Positions 21,941 to 34,226 of a DNA stretch of 64,000 nt are shown here, piece after piece. The stretch lies in assembly GCA_023846275.1 (NCBI GenBank), contig CM043874.1, positions 30,043,630 through 30,107,629 of the forward strand, given 5' to 3'. Below the pieces are notes generated by a model. That model had not been told where the DNA came from. It was given only the letters and a program-made list of their open reading frames with translations, and did not search any database. A program made the translations under genes and the position numbers. This DNA is from Vanilla planifolia. Lineage: Eukaryota; Streptophyta; Magnoliopsida; Asparagales; Orchidaceae. Within the stretch, counting starts at the first letter, position 1. Every line of letters starts with the position of its first letter.

Positions 21941-24900
21941 TGTTGTGAATCAATGGAATGCAAAGTGGTGGAGATGAATTGGTAAAACATTATTATAATT
22001 ATTTTTAAAATTATTTTATAAATTAAATGCACTTAATAAAACTTCAAGTTCTTTCAAAGAGTAACTTATGCCCCTTGACAAATCTTACATGATAATATAC
22101 TTATCATAGTCTACATTTATATTTTATATGAAAACTATTACATGAATAAGGAGCATGCAATGAAGATAAGGGATTATTAGGTGGTTTGACTTAACCTCAA
22201 GCCTATGTCTATAGTTAAGAAACACACTAAGACACCATTAAATCAAAATCATTAATATATTTATGTTATGATATACTTATGTGTTATTTGAAAACTTTTA
22301 CATCAATAAAGAACATCCAAAAATGATAGTAGACTATTAGGTGATTTGACTTAACCTCAAGCCTACACTTACCTCTAAGCAACACACTTAGCCACCAAAA
22401 AATGAAATTAGTACTTTGTCCCAACTAGGTGGATAAACCCAAGTATTCACCATGGTTTTCTTGGGATTAACCACAACCTAAAACCAAATTACATTAAATA
22501 GATAGAAGCTTAGCCAATCCACTTTACATTAAATAGACTAGAGCATGAGCATGAAACATGACTTACAAAAATTAGATGTAATGCATAAGCTCACTTAGTT
22601 GTGAACTAAATGTACAAGTGTAATTATAATCAATCTAATGGATTATCAAAATAAATTCACCAATTGGTATGAAAGCTTGTGATGCAAAATGCTAAGCAAT
22701 ATTTAGTTTGAATTACTTTCTTTTTTTTCAATTGGAATAATGTTGTAATGAAGTTCTTTCACCTCAAACAAGTTGCTTTCATTAATATCACACTAGTTAT
22801 TATAGTATATTACTATTAGTAACTTATTTTCTATTTATCTCAACTTCATCATCATTTTTCCTATGATTAGAGTTACATATTTATAGTTTAAAATTCATAA
22901 GTCCCTCAAAAGGAAGTTATAATTGCTTTTACAACATGTGTTCTATTCCATTCATATTGTATGATAAATGGATTATATTAAGCAACACCCATATAATAAA
23001 CTAATCATATTGTCTATTAGGAAATTAACAAATTATATGAATCTTTTGTGTTTTCCATTACACTTTGTGTATAAGTATCTTTAACTTAACATACATTATT
23101 ACAAAAATTGTCATATTATTCAAAACATTCAAGGATTTTATTATATAATATGTTTAAGTATCTTTAATTGATGATGCTTTATAGTAAAAATTATCATGAT
23201 GTGTGAAAGTTTTTGGATAGTGTAAATGTAATGCCTAACTCGAACACTATATGTATTTTATTAAGCTTACTATTGATTTGGTATAACATATAGTTTGATG
23301 ATTTTTATTATTTAACCATTCTAATGAGATTTAATTATTTTTCATTAAACCAATTATATTTTATGATAAATGATAATGTGCTTATAAAATTCTCAAGATT
23401 CTTATGATAACTTTATCACACAATGCTCTCTCCTTCTACAAGATCATTATTAAGTCACTATTGTGGTTGATGAGTCAAGTCATAAATGTTTATTATTTTA
23501 TTCTAATGGGCTTGGTTAGGATACAGTCTTGAACTCAATTGAGATCAAGTAGAGGAAGGATTGAGCTGGTTAGAACTCAATCAATGTGTGTATTAAGTTT
23601 GCATAGACATGATAAGATAACATGTAATCCTTTAAAGTACGCAAGTGGCTTAGGCAATGAAATAATAAGAACACAAGGGGGGAGCCAATCCCATGTAATG
23701 ACTCATACTTAGAACACAAAGAAAGAATTATAAATAAAAAAATATTTAAGATTTGCACCACGTGAGACTAAAACTTGTATCAATTTATTGAGGCTAATTT
23801 TCAAATTTTAGGAGTTACATGAGCCATCTCATCATGTAATTTTATGATCAAATGATCTTAATCTTATTCACATTTTATCCTCACAAAAGATTTAACTCCA
23901 GTCATTAGATCACGATTTAGATCTAATAGTCGAGATCTCTTTATTTTGAACCCTCCAACTAAGATCATTCTTGACTTTACCATTGATGAATTTAAATGAT
24001 CTAGATCTTGTTTGACGTGCTCAAATGGTCTAGATCTAATCCACTTAAATTCAACAATCCATAACTCAATAGAGTTTTACATTCATTAATTTGACGATCC
24101 AGATCTTCTTTGATCATATTCAATGGATTTGGTTGATCCCTCATATGGCTATTTCCTTAGGCATTATTTGTGTTATTGCAGAATTCATTTGGAAGAATTT
24201 TTTAAGTTATTTGGTAGTAGCATATGAAAGTACTGTTCTTTGACTTCCTAATGACTGATAAAAATTATTTTATAAATACTCAACCTTAATAAATGAAATG
24301 GCAATGAGTGTACTAAAACTTTGAGAGCTTAATGAAGTGTTGCATGATATTTTACTAGTGTAAAATCTTTTGTAGCACACTTTGACTTAGTACTATTTGA
24401 AATTCCAAACTCTTTTAATTGAGCCTACTTCTTCTAAGATTTTATTTTCTCACTTCTCTTCACATTACTAAGCTTATTATACCTTGTTTTATTCATTAAT
24501 AAGTATAAGATGTTTTATGTTTTTATTAATTTTTTTCTCTTGGTATATTTTTCTTTTTTTGGGTTAAGTAGCTTGACATTTTACAAAAACTCGAGTTTAG
24601 TTTGATCTCGTTAACATAAACCAAGTTGGGTTTGAGTTTGTAAAAGCCTGGGTTATAGTTGAACCCACAAACGCTAGTATATTGGTTGTGAATCTTAAGG
24701 CAAAATCTTAAGATGAACTATAAAGAAAAAAATGTCTAATAGGCTGGAGATGAGTTATAATAAAAAATCTTAAATTATAATTTTCTTAATAGTGGTGTTT
24801 TTTTTAATTTTAATTGGGGGTAGATATAGGTTCTAGTTTGAATTGAATTTCTTAAAAATTTTATTATACTTTTCTAGCTTTTATTTTTATTTTTTTAATG

Positions 24901-25735
24901 ATAAAAATTAAAAATTATATGTATAAATTTAAATTCAAGGTTTTCTAGAAAACTTAAATTATTTATATAAAGACTTTTTGAAAAATAAATATGATCTAAA
25001 AATAGTAATAATAAAAAAATATTTTGGAACTCATAATTCACCCTCATCTTATGATATTTGCTTATACTCTTGCTTCTTCATTCGCACCATCTGAATGTAT
25101 AGAATACTAGTGATAAACATAATTAAATAGTCTATTCCTTTGATTATCTAGTTTACACTAAGATAATTGTATTATACATTATACCACATGATTAGTATAA
25201 ATTTTAATTATTATCAAGTTTGTTCTTTATTTCAAATTCTACCATACTTCACCCATCAATCTTTATATAACTATGCACAAATATCCATATAATGAGTTGT
25301 ATTAATCATAATAACCTTTAATGATATGCAACTAGAGCTATTAGGGTTTTATTTAAATGAAATGAAAGTTCTTAATGGGTGAAGTGCAAGCTCTTATGTA
25401 TGACACATGCCCAAAAAGCTTGAAAACTTGAAGGAAAAATGTTTCCACCTTCTTTAATTTTGTTATTAGATGGCTTCCTCTTCCTTCCTTTTAAGTATCT
25501 TGCCTTGTTTATCCAAGGCTTTAGTAATCCAACAAAGGTTAAAGATCAACTTTATTTACATATCTTTTAGATTAACTACTAACACATTTAAGTAGAAAAG
25601 TTAAATTAGAAGAAAAATTTTTCTAAAAACATCAATTTTTTTGATAAATAATTTTTAAAAATTAAAAAAGATCCACAAAAATAATAAAAATATTTTAAAA
25701 CCTACAATTCACCTCTCTTGTGGGATTTAAACACA
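21941..25735 (-). repeat. 5' LTR of SIRE-like element A, interrupted
   Basis: Homologous to the LTRs at 50616-51750 and 55151-56960. Shared landmarks are GAATTG near the left edge, the ACTTAACCTCAAGCCTA block, AATTGGAATAATGTTGTAATG at about 22730, and the TATCATATTA-rich part to about 23420. Similarity resumes at about 25075-25620 (TTCAAATTCTACCATA, AGAGCTATTAGGGTTTTATTT) and ends near CAATTCACCTCTCTTGTGGG (about 25705), a typical SIRE-type LTR terminus. The 23.46-25.07 kb segment in between is absent from the other copies and is probably an insertion. A 160-bp stretch is duplicated in tandem at about 22093-22412. Confidence 0.65.
22093..22412. repeat. 160-bp tandem duplication inside LTR of element A
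   Basis: Two diverged copies, 160 bp apart, each carry TTTGACTTAACCTCAAGCCTA (about 22184 and 22344) and a following AACACACT. The other LTR copies (50.8 and 55.3 kb) show this block once. Confidence 0.7.
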
Positions 25736-26797
25736 CTTATTTTACTTTAGTAATAAAAATAATTTAACTTGAGGGAGGCAATTTTTAGGTTGATAAAGAC
25801 GATAACATTTCTAAGGAGCCCATCTTATAAAAGAGCATGATCTTAATCTTTGTACATCTAATTTATCTAATTCTTAGTTTTAATATAATATCATGGCTAA
25901 AATTAGTGATTGCATACCAAGAACCTTCACAAAAGAAGACATGAGAAGAATAAAACTTATGATCCTAAAAAACATGATAATGAAAGAGAGTGTGAGGATC
26001 TTAGATAAGAATTCACATTGGTCATCCTTGGAGGTTTTTCACAAATTCAACATGAATAGACAAGATCCTTTAATCTAAGTTTTAAAGCATGCCTTGAGGT
26101 TGAGGATAGGATTAAAAGACATGATATTAAGATTGATTATTTAAGAAGTTGTACAATGGCTTGTGGAAGATTAAGAAATATTAGAAGTAAGTCAATTTGG
26201 ACTAAATTTATAGTTGAGCTCAATACTTCGTGTCATATTCGATTCCACATCAAAATTTAAGAGCTTAAAAATAAAAGAGTAGTCTGTGAATACATGTAAA
26301 TTTTATTAAATATGTAATGAATAATTTATATGCTAAATGCAATTATATTATTTTTTGTGAGCTTTTATTTCTATGATTGTGTTTTATATAGTTGATGCTT
26401 CCTTATTTAAGTTATGCTTTTAAGATCTTATGCATGACACTTATGTATTTGTTTATTTCAAACATAGTGTATTGATAGCATTCTAAAATGTGGGGGAAAG
26501 TGTGTATCGCTTATTAAATTAAAACATAAGCAAAATCATTAGTGATGTTTTCCCACTTTATTGATGTCAAAGGGAGAGAAGTTGTATGTAGGCTAATTTA
26601 TATTGGATATAGGTTGAATTATATATTTTCAATGATGTCTTTTAATCCAAACATTTTAAACTGTAAGTCATCAACATTACTTATTAATCCAAACATTTTA
26701 ATTAACTTGATAATATTTTTGTACATGACTTTTGTAGGGGTATATCTCATTTTATATCTACACTTAAATAATTTATCATCATTAAAATAAAAGAGAT
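25736..26797 (+). other. 3' internal end of a Copia element B, with polypurine tract
   Basis: A 61-codon frame (25893-26078) has no recognised domain. At about 26554-26577 the words TTGATGTCAAAGGGAGAGAA match the non-coding block (GATGxCAAAGGGGGAGAA) that follows pol in SIRE-type Copia elements. A purine run AAAATAAAAGAGA immediately precedes the putative LTR start at 26798. This is therefore probably the 3' end of a plus-strand Copia whose 5' part is missing. Confidence 0.5.
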
Positions 26798-27440
26798 TAT
26801 TGAACCCTTGAGCCCTAATAAACATAATATTTTGATGATAATAAACAGTTCAAGTGTTATTTTTATGATTTAACCTATCTATCTTGTATGTTATAGGTTG
26901 AACCAAAAGACAAGAAGATAAAGTGTCTAACCAATATTAGTTAGATGAAAGAAGCATTAAACAAGCTTGTGTAAGATATTGTATCTTTCGATCATGCATC
27001 TCAAGAGCACATAGATTATTAATATGTAGAGCATGATCAATTTACCTAAAGAGCTTAATATAGATGTTTGAATTATACCTGTAACTAGTATTAAGAGAAA
27101 CACAGGCTCAAGCAACATGAAGATAAGTTTTTTATTGTGTCTCTTTATTTTGGTAAATAGAATATCAAAATCTATAATAATTTACTTGAAACACTTGGGA
27201 CTTACTTAAGGAAGGAATTTCATGTTATTTTACTTATATTATCTAACTTAGAACATTGATCATAGTGAGTTGTATCATATGTTAAGACTAAATCAAGTTA
27301 AATTTAAAAAGAGATTAAATTGAATCATGTTTGTATTAGCTGAACTAATTATCCTTATACCATGAACCCATCTACAATATGATTAACTAATATTTAGATT
27401 AGACAGAGCATGCACTAAGGGTGATCATATGTAATATAGT
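26798..27440 (+). repeat. Copia element B 3' LTR, left part
   Basis: Starts TATTGAACCC (TG changed to TA) and continues with TTTGATGATAATAAACA, as in many Copia LTR starts; the LTR at 35702 has TTTGATGATAAT at the same place. It stops where the chromovirus LTR begins at 27441, and plausibly resumes after that element at 32654. Confidence 0.5.
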
Positions 27441-27828
27441 TATTTGTTACTCAATAAGTTCAATAGATTTCTATGAGGATCATATAGTACACTTGTAGCT
27501 AAGTAAATTTGGTAATTTAGTGGTTGTGCTATGACTAATTCTTGGGCAAGTTATAAAAATTCCCATTAGATTTGAATTTGTAATGTATAAAAATGTGTTT
27601 AAGGGGTTCTTTGGAGCCTTCCATTGTATCTTTGTATTTTTCATAGCCTTGTACATCGCAATAGTACTAAAATCCAAAAAGCAAATAACATTTTATTAAC
27701 CCTAATTTTGCATATTCTATGTATTTGGGTGTTTCAAAGTGGCTAGACTAAAAAATCGAGTTTCTAGCCATGAGACAGGAGGAGGATTATTACAAAAGCT
27801 TGAGGTTGTAATAATCAACCTTATAACA
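27441..27828 (+). repeat. Chromovirus 5' LTR
   Basis: Aligns along its whole length with 32264-32653: TATTTGTTAC/TGTTTTGTTAC at the start, GGATCATAT, GTATAA, TTTAAGGGGTTCT, GTGTTTCAA, AAAAGCTT and ACA at the end. The start TG has become TA. Just after it, TGGTGTAGTAG (27831) is a decayed initiator-Met primer-binding site. Confidence 0.88.
27586..27594 (+). promoter_or_regulatory. TATA box of chromovirus 5' LTR
   Basis: TATAAAAAT follows GTAATG. The same place in the 3' LTR (32420) reads TATAAATAC in identical context, so it is a conserved LTR core-promoter motif. Confidence 0.6.
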
Positions 27829-27853
27829 GCTGGTGTAGTAGACGTTCGTCAAG

Positions 27854-28910
27854 ATGGTTGGAGCTAACAACAAACTCAGAGAAAAAATTTCATGCTTGGA
27901 ATTATTTCTTGATGGCTCACCAGATGGTGAAGGTTTTCTTGTCATTTTGGAGCATCTTGTAAATTTAGAATACATTTTAGAGAGGCTTCAGTGGATCCTT
28001 ATTATGGATTCTAGAATAATCCACTATGAGCAAGACAAACTAAATTTTGAGTTATTCATGATGCACAAGGAAATTTGAAGTGCATATTTATGGTTGGGAA
28101 ATGGAGACACTATGAAGGATTTTAAACCAAAATGCTTCAATGAAACTAGGAATGCTAAGTACTTGGAAAGCTTTTTATGGGACATTGAGTTATTGTTCAT
28201 ATGTTGGATGCAAAGAAGGCAACCATTTCCACCATGTATTTCATAGGTGATGTAAAAGTGTAGTGGAGAACATGAAGAATTCATGATGTAAATTTTAGAA
28301 TACCAAAACACAATAAAAAAAGCTTAAGAGAGAAATGAAGGATCCATTTCTCCCTTGAAATACTTTCTTGGTGGCTCATGAAGCCTTGTAAAAGCTAAGG
28401 TATAGTGGATCTTGGTGGGATTAGGTCAAGAAATTTAGGTCCTTGATGTTAGATATCCAAAATATGTCTAAGAAAGATAAGTTATTCAACTTCATCTCTC
28501 AGATGCAACCTTGGGCATAATTAGAGCATCACTTACAAAATATGAAATACTTACTAAGTTTAATCACTATGACTGATGTTGTTATTGATTTAAGCATCTC
28601 TAAAGTTTTAGATGGCCCTTCAAAGTCTAAGGAAAAAGAGAAGGAAAGGAATGGGGAGGGAATGTGAGATGCCAAGAAGCATGTTTGGATGAGAAGAATG
28701 ATCAAGGGAAGGGGAAAAAGGAATGAGAAGAATGATAGAGATAAGAAAGAGAAAAAGTCATCTTCTTTCTAATGTACACACTTTGATAATCAACAACGTT
28801 GTTTCATGTGTAATGGGCTTCATCATGCTTGAGATTGTCCCAAGCATGAGAAGCTTAATGCTGTAATGGTAGAAAAGGCCAATGAGAAAATAGATTGAGA
28901 AGTTGCTACA
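27854..28910 (+). pseudogene. Chromovirus gag (fossil)
   Basis: An open frame 27854-28078 begins MVGANNKLREKISCLE, a typical chromovirus gag lead-in. At about 28117-28195 NAKYLESFLWDIELLF matches the capsid motif NAKELENFLWDMEQYF. At about 28445-28520 the match MLDIQNMSKKDKLFNFIS (family MLDIxxMSEEDKLFxFIxGL) is in another frame. A charged KEKEKERN linker leads to a zinc knuckle CFMCNGLHHA-stop-DCPK (CX2CX3HX4C) at about 28799-28843, the spacing usual for this chromovirus group. At least one frameshift and several stops break it. Confidence 0.85.
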
Positions 28911-29019
28911 CTTTTTAATCCTTTGTAATCGTTCAATCCTTTGGTTTCTAATTCAACCAAAATATTAAACACCTTAAATATTGATAAGAGTATAGCATAT
29001 TCTTTATTGATGTATGTTT

Positions 29020-29405
29020 AAGTAAACATAAATGGCCAAGAGATTTTTGCCATGGTGGACATAGGTGTGACATGTAACTTTGGGGCTATAAGGCTTGTCT
29101 AGAAGTATGGGTTGAAGGTGAGCAAATGCCCTAGTTTTCTAAAAATAGTGAAATGCAAAGGCTCAAGCATTGGTTGGAATGGCTCAAGCATTCCTTTATA
29201 TGATTTTCATTTAATCCTTGAAATTTATTTTTATAGTAAAGCTAAAGTAGCTCCAATGCTTCACCTTGATAGGATCATGGTGATGCAAAGAGCAACTCCA
29301 TGCTTTGTCTGTTGTTGCCATCCATATTGGAAGAAGACAGTTGAAAGAAAGGATAAGACAATGGATTTTATCAATAAGGGTGGAAATAAGGTTAATACTA
29401 GGTGA
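29020..29405 (+). pseudogene. Chromovirus protease (fossil)
   Basis: VNINGQEIFAMVDIGVTCNF corresponds to the aspartic protease core VxINGKxxxAMVDTGATHNF. The catalytic DTGA is changed to DIGV, so activity is lost. Then, in frame, KYGLKVSKCPSFLKIVKCKG and IPLYDFHLILEIYFYSKAKV match the flap and the PLDDFDLILGxDFLxxAKV block. The frame from 29112 to 29405 is open. Confidence 0.85.
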
Positions 29406-29529
29406 GGACAACTTTGTTTCTACATTGATTTAGTTCAACGAGGATCAAGTCGTTAATGTACTAGACGTAGTTGCAAAAGTTCTTCAAAACATTTATAGAT
29501 ATCATTCTTCTAGTGTTTCTTAAAAGTCT

Positions 29530-30580
29530 GCCTCTGGGAGGGAGATTGATAAAAACATCAAGCTATTTCTTGATGTTATTCCTCCAACACATCCCTTACT
29601 AGACATAGCCATTGGAGTTGATAGAATTGCACAAATCATTAAGTGTGTTTTTGAAAGTCAGCTTCATTCAACCATCTAATAATTTCATTTGGTGCCCTGG
29701 TGTTATTTCAAGGAAAGTAGGATGGTTTCTCCTGGATGTTTGTGGACTATCGTGCATTGAAAAAGGTGATGGTTAAGAACAAGTTCCTAGTTCCTTTTTG
29801 TGTAGGTTTTGTTGGATTGATTTTGTAAGGTGATAAGATTTATCAAGTTGGAGGCAAGTTAAAGTTGCAGCTATAGATGAAGCCAAGACAACTTGTGTAT
29901 CACAATAAGGCTCATTTGTGTTTTATTCATACACTTTTCTTGACAAATTTCTCTATTGTATTCTATGTTTATGTCTTATGTTCTTTATGAATACTGTGAT
30001 GGGTCTGTTGTTGTATATATGGACAATATTGTGTTCTATAGCAACTCTCTTGAAGAGCATGTGATATATTTGTAGAAAATGTTTTCTTTGTTAAAGAAAT
30101 TTTAAATCTTTGTAAAGATGGACAAATGTGAATTTTTTAAGGAAGATATCACGTTTCTTAGACACTTGGTTAGCAATTTCCAAGTGAAGGACCAAGGAAA
30201 ATGCAAGCTATTATGGATTAGTAGGTTCCAACCAAAGCATGCAAATTGAGACCTTTTCTTGGTTTAGCCAATTACTATTACAAATTCATTGCTAAATACT
30301 AAAAGAAATATACCATATTCATGTATCTCTTGAAGAAGAATGAGAGGTGGAATTTGTTTGATTCTTGTCAAGAGGCATTAGATAAACAAAAGGCTATTAT
30401 TTCATCTAAACTAGTGCTATAGATACCAAACATTGAGCTACCTTTTAAGGCAAATACAAATGTATTGGATAAGGCTATTGATGAGATCTTGGTGCACCCT
30501 TGTGCTTTTAAAAGTAGAAAGTTGAATGCTATAGAGCAAGAGTAGTTAATCACATGAAAATGAATGGTTACAATTTTGCA
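29530..30580 (+). pseudogene. Chromovirus reverse transcriptase and RNase H (fossil)
   Basis: Begins with GREIDKNIKLFLDVIPPTHP (family RxIDHxIELxPGxxPP). The RT palm at about 29700-30180 is heavily frame-shifted but keeps the order of the family. From about 30235 the match is clear: LRPFLGLANYYYKFIAKY (family LRxFLGLANYYRRFI), LLKKNERWNLFDSCQEALDK, LELPF-type KANTNVLDKAI (family EVHTDASDxAIGGVL), and AFKSRKLNAIEQE (family AFESRKLNxxExR). In RNase H the catalytic TDAS reads TNVL. It cannot be active. Confidence 0.8.
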
Positions 30581-31179
30581 CTGCCTTTAAAATTAGAGCA
30601 TGAACATGCTAGGAACAAAATTCATTGTATAGACTAACAACAATGCCAATACATTCTTTAGAATGTGAAAGAAATTATTACCAAAGTAGGCTCATTGACA
30701 AGAGTTTCTAATTGAAGATGACTTCTTATAAGAGCACAAACTTGTTAGACATAATTATGTTGTTAGTGTGTAGAGTAAAAAAAGAGGTATCAGTTGTCAT
30801 TTATGCCATTACACAAGCAAAAACATACATGATGGATTGAATTTAGACTACTTTTTCTAATGATGAAGCTTATATTACTTGTTAGAATAGGTTTAATATA
30901 GGATTGTTTAAAGATATTGGATTGAGGATGGGTTCTTGATGTCCAAAAGTGGTAGAGTGTTTTTCATATTTTGGATATGGCTTACAAAGAGAGCTACTTA
31001 AAGAGCCTCATGATCCATAGTGGGTGGGAAATGCTAGTAAGGAGAGGGTGCAATCTATTTTGTCATGTTCTTATTATTAACCTAAGATGAAGGCTGATAT
31101 TGAGCTCTATGTCAAGACTTATTTGGGGTACTAGTGAGATAAGATTAAGAGATGAAAGGAAATAAGTTTACATAACCTC

Positions 31180-32300
31180 TTCTAAATCTAGAAAAATCAT
31201 GGACAATAATTTTTGTGGACATCATTGATGGGTTTCTAAACATTAATGACATTGCTTCAGTGATGATGGTTGTTGATCGTTTCACAAAGTATGTAGTATT
31301 TGTTGACACCTTCAAGACATTTGTCTGATGTAGTTGATAAATTATCTATAGACATGTGGTTAAGTATTTTGGCATGCTTGAAAATATTGTGAGTGAGCAA
31401 GATACTTTATTTATAAGAAGGTTCTATACTTCACTGTTCAACTTGATGTGAACTAATCTAAACTTTTTGATAGTAATCAACTACAAAATCATAGGAAAAC
31501 TAAGACGCATTATGTCATGACAAGTTAGAAGAATTGGTTGGAGTTGTTGGATAGTACAGAATTTTGTTATAACATACACAAGTCCTTAGCAATGAAGCTT
31601 ATTTTTTTTAGCAAGTTTTAGGACAACAACCCAACACTCTTTTAGAGATTATTGAATAAACATCTTGTATGAAGTGACTTACAATGAATAAGTATGTTAG
31701 AGATGAGAAAGATATGCTTAAGGAAGCCCATGACAACTTAAGGAAAGCTACCAAAAGGATGAAAAAAATATTCAAATCAAGGGCATAAATGCGTGGAGTT
31801 CAATGTAGGAGACAATGTGCTTTCCAAGTTGACTAAGCAGATTTGGAGGAAAATCAATAGTTAATCTATGCATCATAGGTTGATTTCAAGGTATAATAGG
31901 CCATTTGAAGTTTTTCAAAAGGTTGATAATGTGACTTACTAATTAAACTTGTTGTAAAGTCTCAAGAACCACAACCTTACAAGTGTGCTTCTTAAAGAAG
32001 TATCATGAAGATGAGACAAAGCCCTCATTGAGCAAGACTAAGTGTGCATTGCTATTATGAGATAATAGTTTGATTAGATGTAGAGAGGATTCATGGTCAC
32101 TAGACCTTTGGGAGAAGAAGACCTGTAGTACTAAGTTTCTTATTAAATGGAAAGACAAACTAGAAGCTAAAACATTGCAGGAGAAGAACAATACTCTATG
32201 GCAACTTAAGAACCAGGTTGTAAAGTACATTTTGATGAGGACATTAGGTTGTTCTGGTGGGGGTGTTTTGTTACCCCTTAGCTTTACCAAATTTCTATAG
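31180..32300 (+). pseudogene. Chromovirus integrase and chromodomain (fossil)
   Basis: Near 31195, FVDIIDGFLN and then SVMMVVDRFTKYVVF match the integrase core (MDFIxGLP..SIMVVVDRFSKYATF). HVVKYFGMLENIVSEQDTLF matches HVVKYWGxPxxIVSDRDxxF, with the catalytic SDRD changed to SEQD. RMKK and GDNVLSKL-like words follow at about 31760-31830. At 31990-32030 KKYHEDETKPSLS matches the LKPYHED block after the integrase C-terminus. The chromodomain at about 32130-32230 reads FLIKWKDKLEAKTL and LWQLKNQVVKY (family YLVKWKGLPEEEASW, LWQFKExIExF); two of its usual Trp/Glu positions are lost. Confidence 0.83.
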
Positions 32301-32653
32301 GGATCATATGATAACACTTGTAGTCAAGCGAATTTAGAAATTCAAAGGTTGTGCTTTTATTAATAATTGGGAAAGTTATAGAAACTATTTACTAAATTTG
32401 AATGACTACTTTTGTAATGTATAAATACATGTTTAAGGGGTTCTCTCTTTGTATCTTTGTGATTTGTATAGTTTTGTATATTGCTAACTTAGTGAAATCT
32501 AGAAAGTAGAAAGCATTTTTCCAACCTTAAATTTTCATATTTTGTGCATTTGAGTGTTTCAAGGAAGCTAAACTAAGAAGCAAAGTATTTAATCATCACA
32601 CAAGAAGAGGACTGTTGTAAAAGCTTAAGGATATAACAACTAATCTTGTTACA
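32264..32653 (+). repeat. Chromovirus 3' LTR
   Basis: Begins TGTTTTGTTACC right after a purine-rich GGTGGGGG tract (32256-32263), the polypurine tract. It matches the 5' LTR throughout and ends CTTGTTACA. Many substitutions and small indels separate the two LTRs, so the insertion is old. Confidence 0.87.
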
Positions 32654-34226
32654 TTGTTTTACACTTTTCATACTAGTATGATGTCGTTATCATACAATAT
32701 GTTAATTATTTATCAAGGAGATTTGATTTGAGATTTAGTATTCATGATTTTGCATAGTAGTATTACTTTTTGTACTAGTATAATATGTTCATTATAAGGA
32801 TTGAATAAAGGATTGAACCAAGTGATGAGAGAGAAATTAGAATTTTTTATATTATCATAAAAGTTTGATCTTCATATCATACAAGTACATCACAATGTAA
32901 GAAGTTGATTATCATTGTATATTATGATGATGTTCATCATAATCGTATGATCCATTCATCTTTTTTAATGAAAATTTAGAACTTAGGTTATGAATATGTC
33001 GATTTTTATTGTACCCATATGATACTACCTTCATACAAGTAGGGTATTATTTCACCAAAAAGTATAGTGTTAAACTTGGTCATTTATTAGATAGACTTGC
33101 ATCATAGTAGTATGATATCCTTATCATACTAATATGACACTTTATTATTAGTAAAAAAAGCTTATTGTAAGACCCATCATGGTGTACAAATCTGCATCAT
33201 ACAACAATTTTTTAAGAGCTCAAAACTTTGATCTAGCATAGTTTTGTCCTAGTCGTATTGTATGATGTGCTCATTGTATCAATATAATCAGTTTGCATAA
33301 AGAAAAATAAATTAGTCACACATTAACAATTAGTCAGATGATATAATTAGTGGTGCATTGTACTTATGTGATCTCTTAAATATTAATGAATGATTAGTTC
33401 AAAATATGATTAATGGTTAGTTTAACTTATTTCACATATCCATTTTGAAATATTTTAGAGCCTTCTTAGAGCATTTCTTAGGAGATATAAAGGCCTCCAA
33501 ATAATAGAGAAAATACTAATGCAAATTCTTTACTTATTATTCAAAAGAGATTTCATAGTAATCATCTTACCCTTAAGGAAACATTTTGAGAAAGGAAGGG
33601 CTATAGGTTTTTTCATTCATCATCATAGTAGCTATCATTTCATTGAGCTAAATTATCTAATTTTTTTCCCTGAGCTCTATTGCATATCTTTCTATATTAC
33701 TATTATGTGCTTTTTGTTCAATTATTATTACTTATAAGGATTATTATATTAAGCTTTATTTAGTTTACTTGTCTTATTTTTAAGACTTTTATTTGATCTT
33801 TATTTTATTATCATCTATTAAGCCATTGCGTAGGCCTTTTATAAGCCAAACTTTATTAGCTTTTATTAAATCAATGTTGTAAGATTTTATTAAGCTAGTA
33901 TTTTAAGCTTTTTTTATGCTAGTGTTGTAGGTTTTTATTAAGCCAATGTTTAGTGGATTGCTTATTAATTTTGATAGGGATGGATATAGAATTGAGTTTG
34001 GATTTGATTACTTGAAACTCTTATTTTTTCTATAACAACCAATTTTGTAAAGTCTAAAATCATTTTCTAAACCAAGTGTTATAAGAGCAATTAAAATTTA
34101 AAAAATAAAAGTCTTTCATTGTTATACATTACCAAAAAATTGGAGTTGTTTGAAATTTATTTAAGTTTGTATATTACATAATTCATCACCTCCCATGTGG
34201 ACATCATGCTCTTATAATTTACAACA
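32654..34226 (+). repeat. Copia element B 3' LTR, right part (tentative)
   Basis: Carries the CATACTAGTATG and TATCATAC words also seen in the Copia LTR at 35702-37793, a TATA-like ATATAAAGG at 33485, and near 34175 ATAATTCATCACCTCCCATG, a SIRE-type LTR terminus, ending about ACAACA at 34226. With 26798-27440 it gives about 2.2 kb, close to the 2.1 kb of the 35702 LTR. The join across the chromovirus is inference. Confidence 0.5.

Larger units (their letters stand above)
27441..32653 (+). mobile_element. Chromovirus (Ty3/gypsy) with both LTRs, dead
   Basis: A 5.2-kb element with two matching LTRs of 388 and 390 bp. Gene order is gag, protease, RT, RNase H, integrase, chromodomain, which is that of plant chromoviruses. 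Stops and frameshifts occur throughout and the active-site boxes are changed. No clear target-site duplication remains. It seems to have landed in the LTR of Copia element B. Confidence 0.88.
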
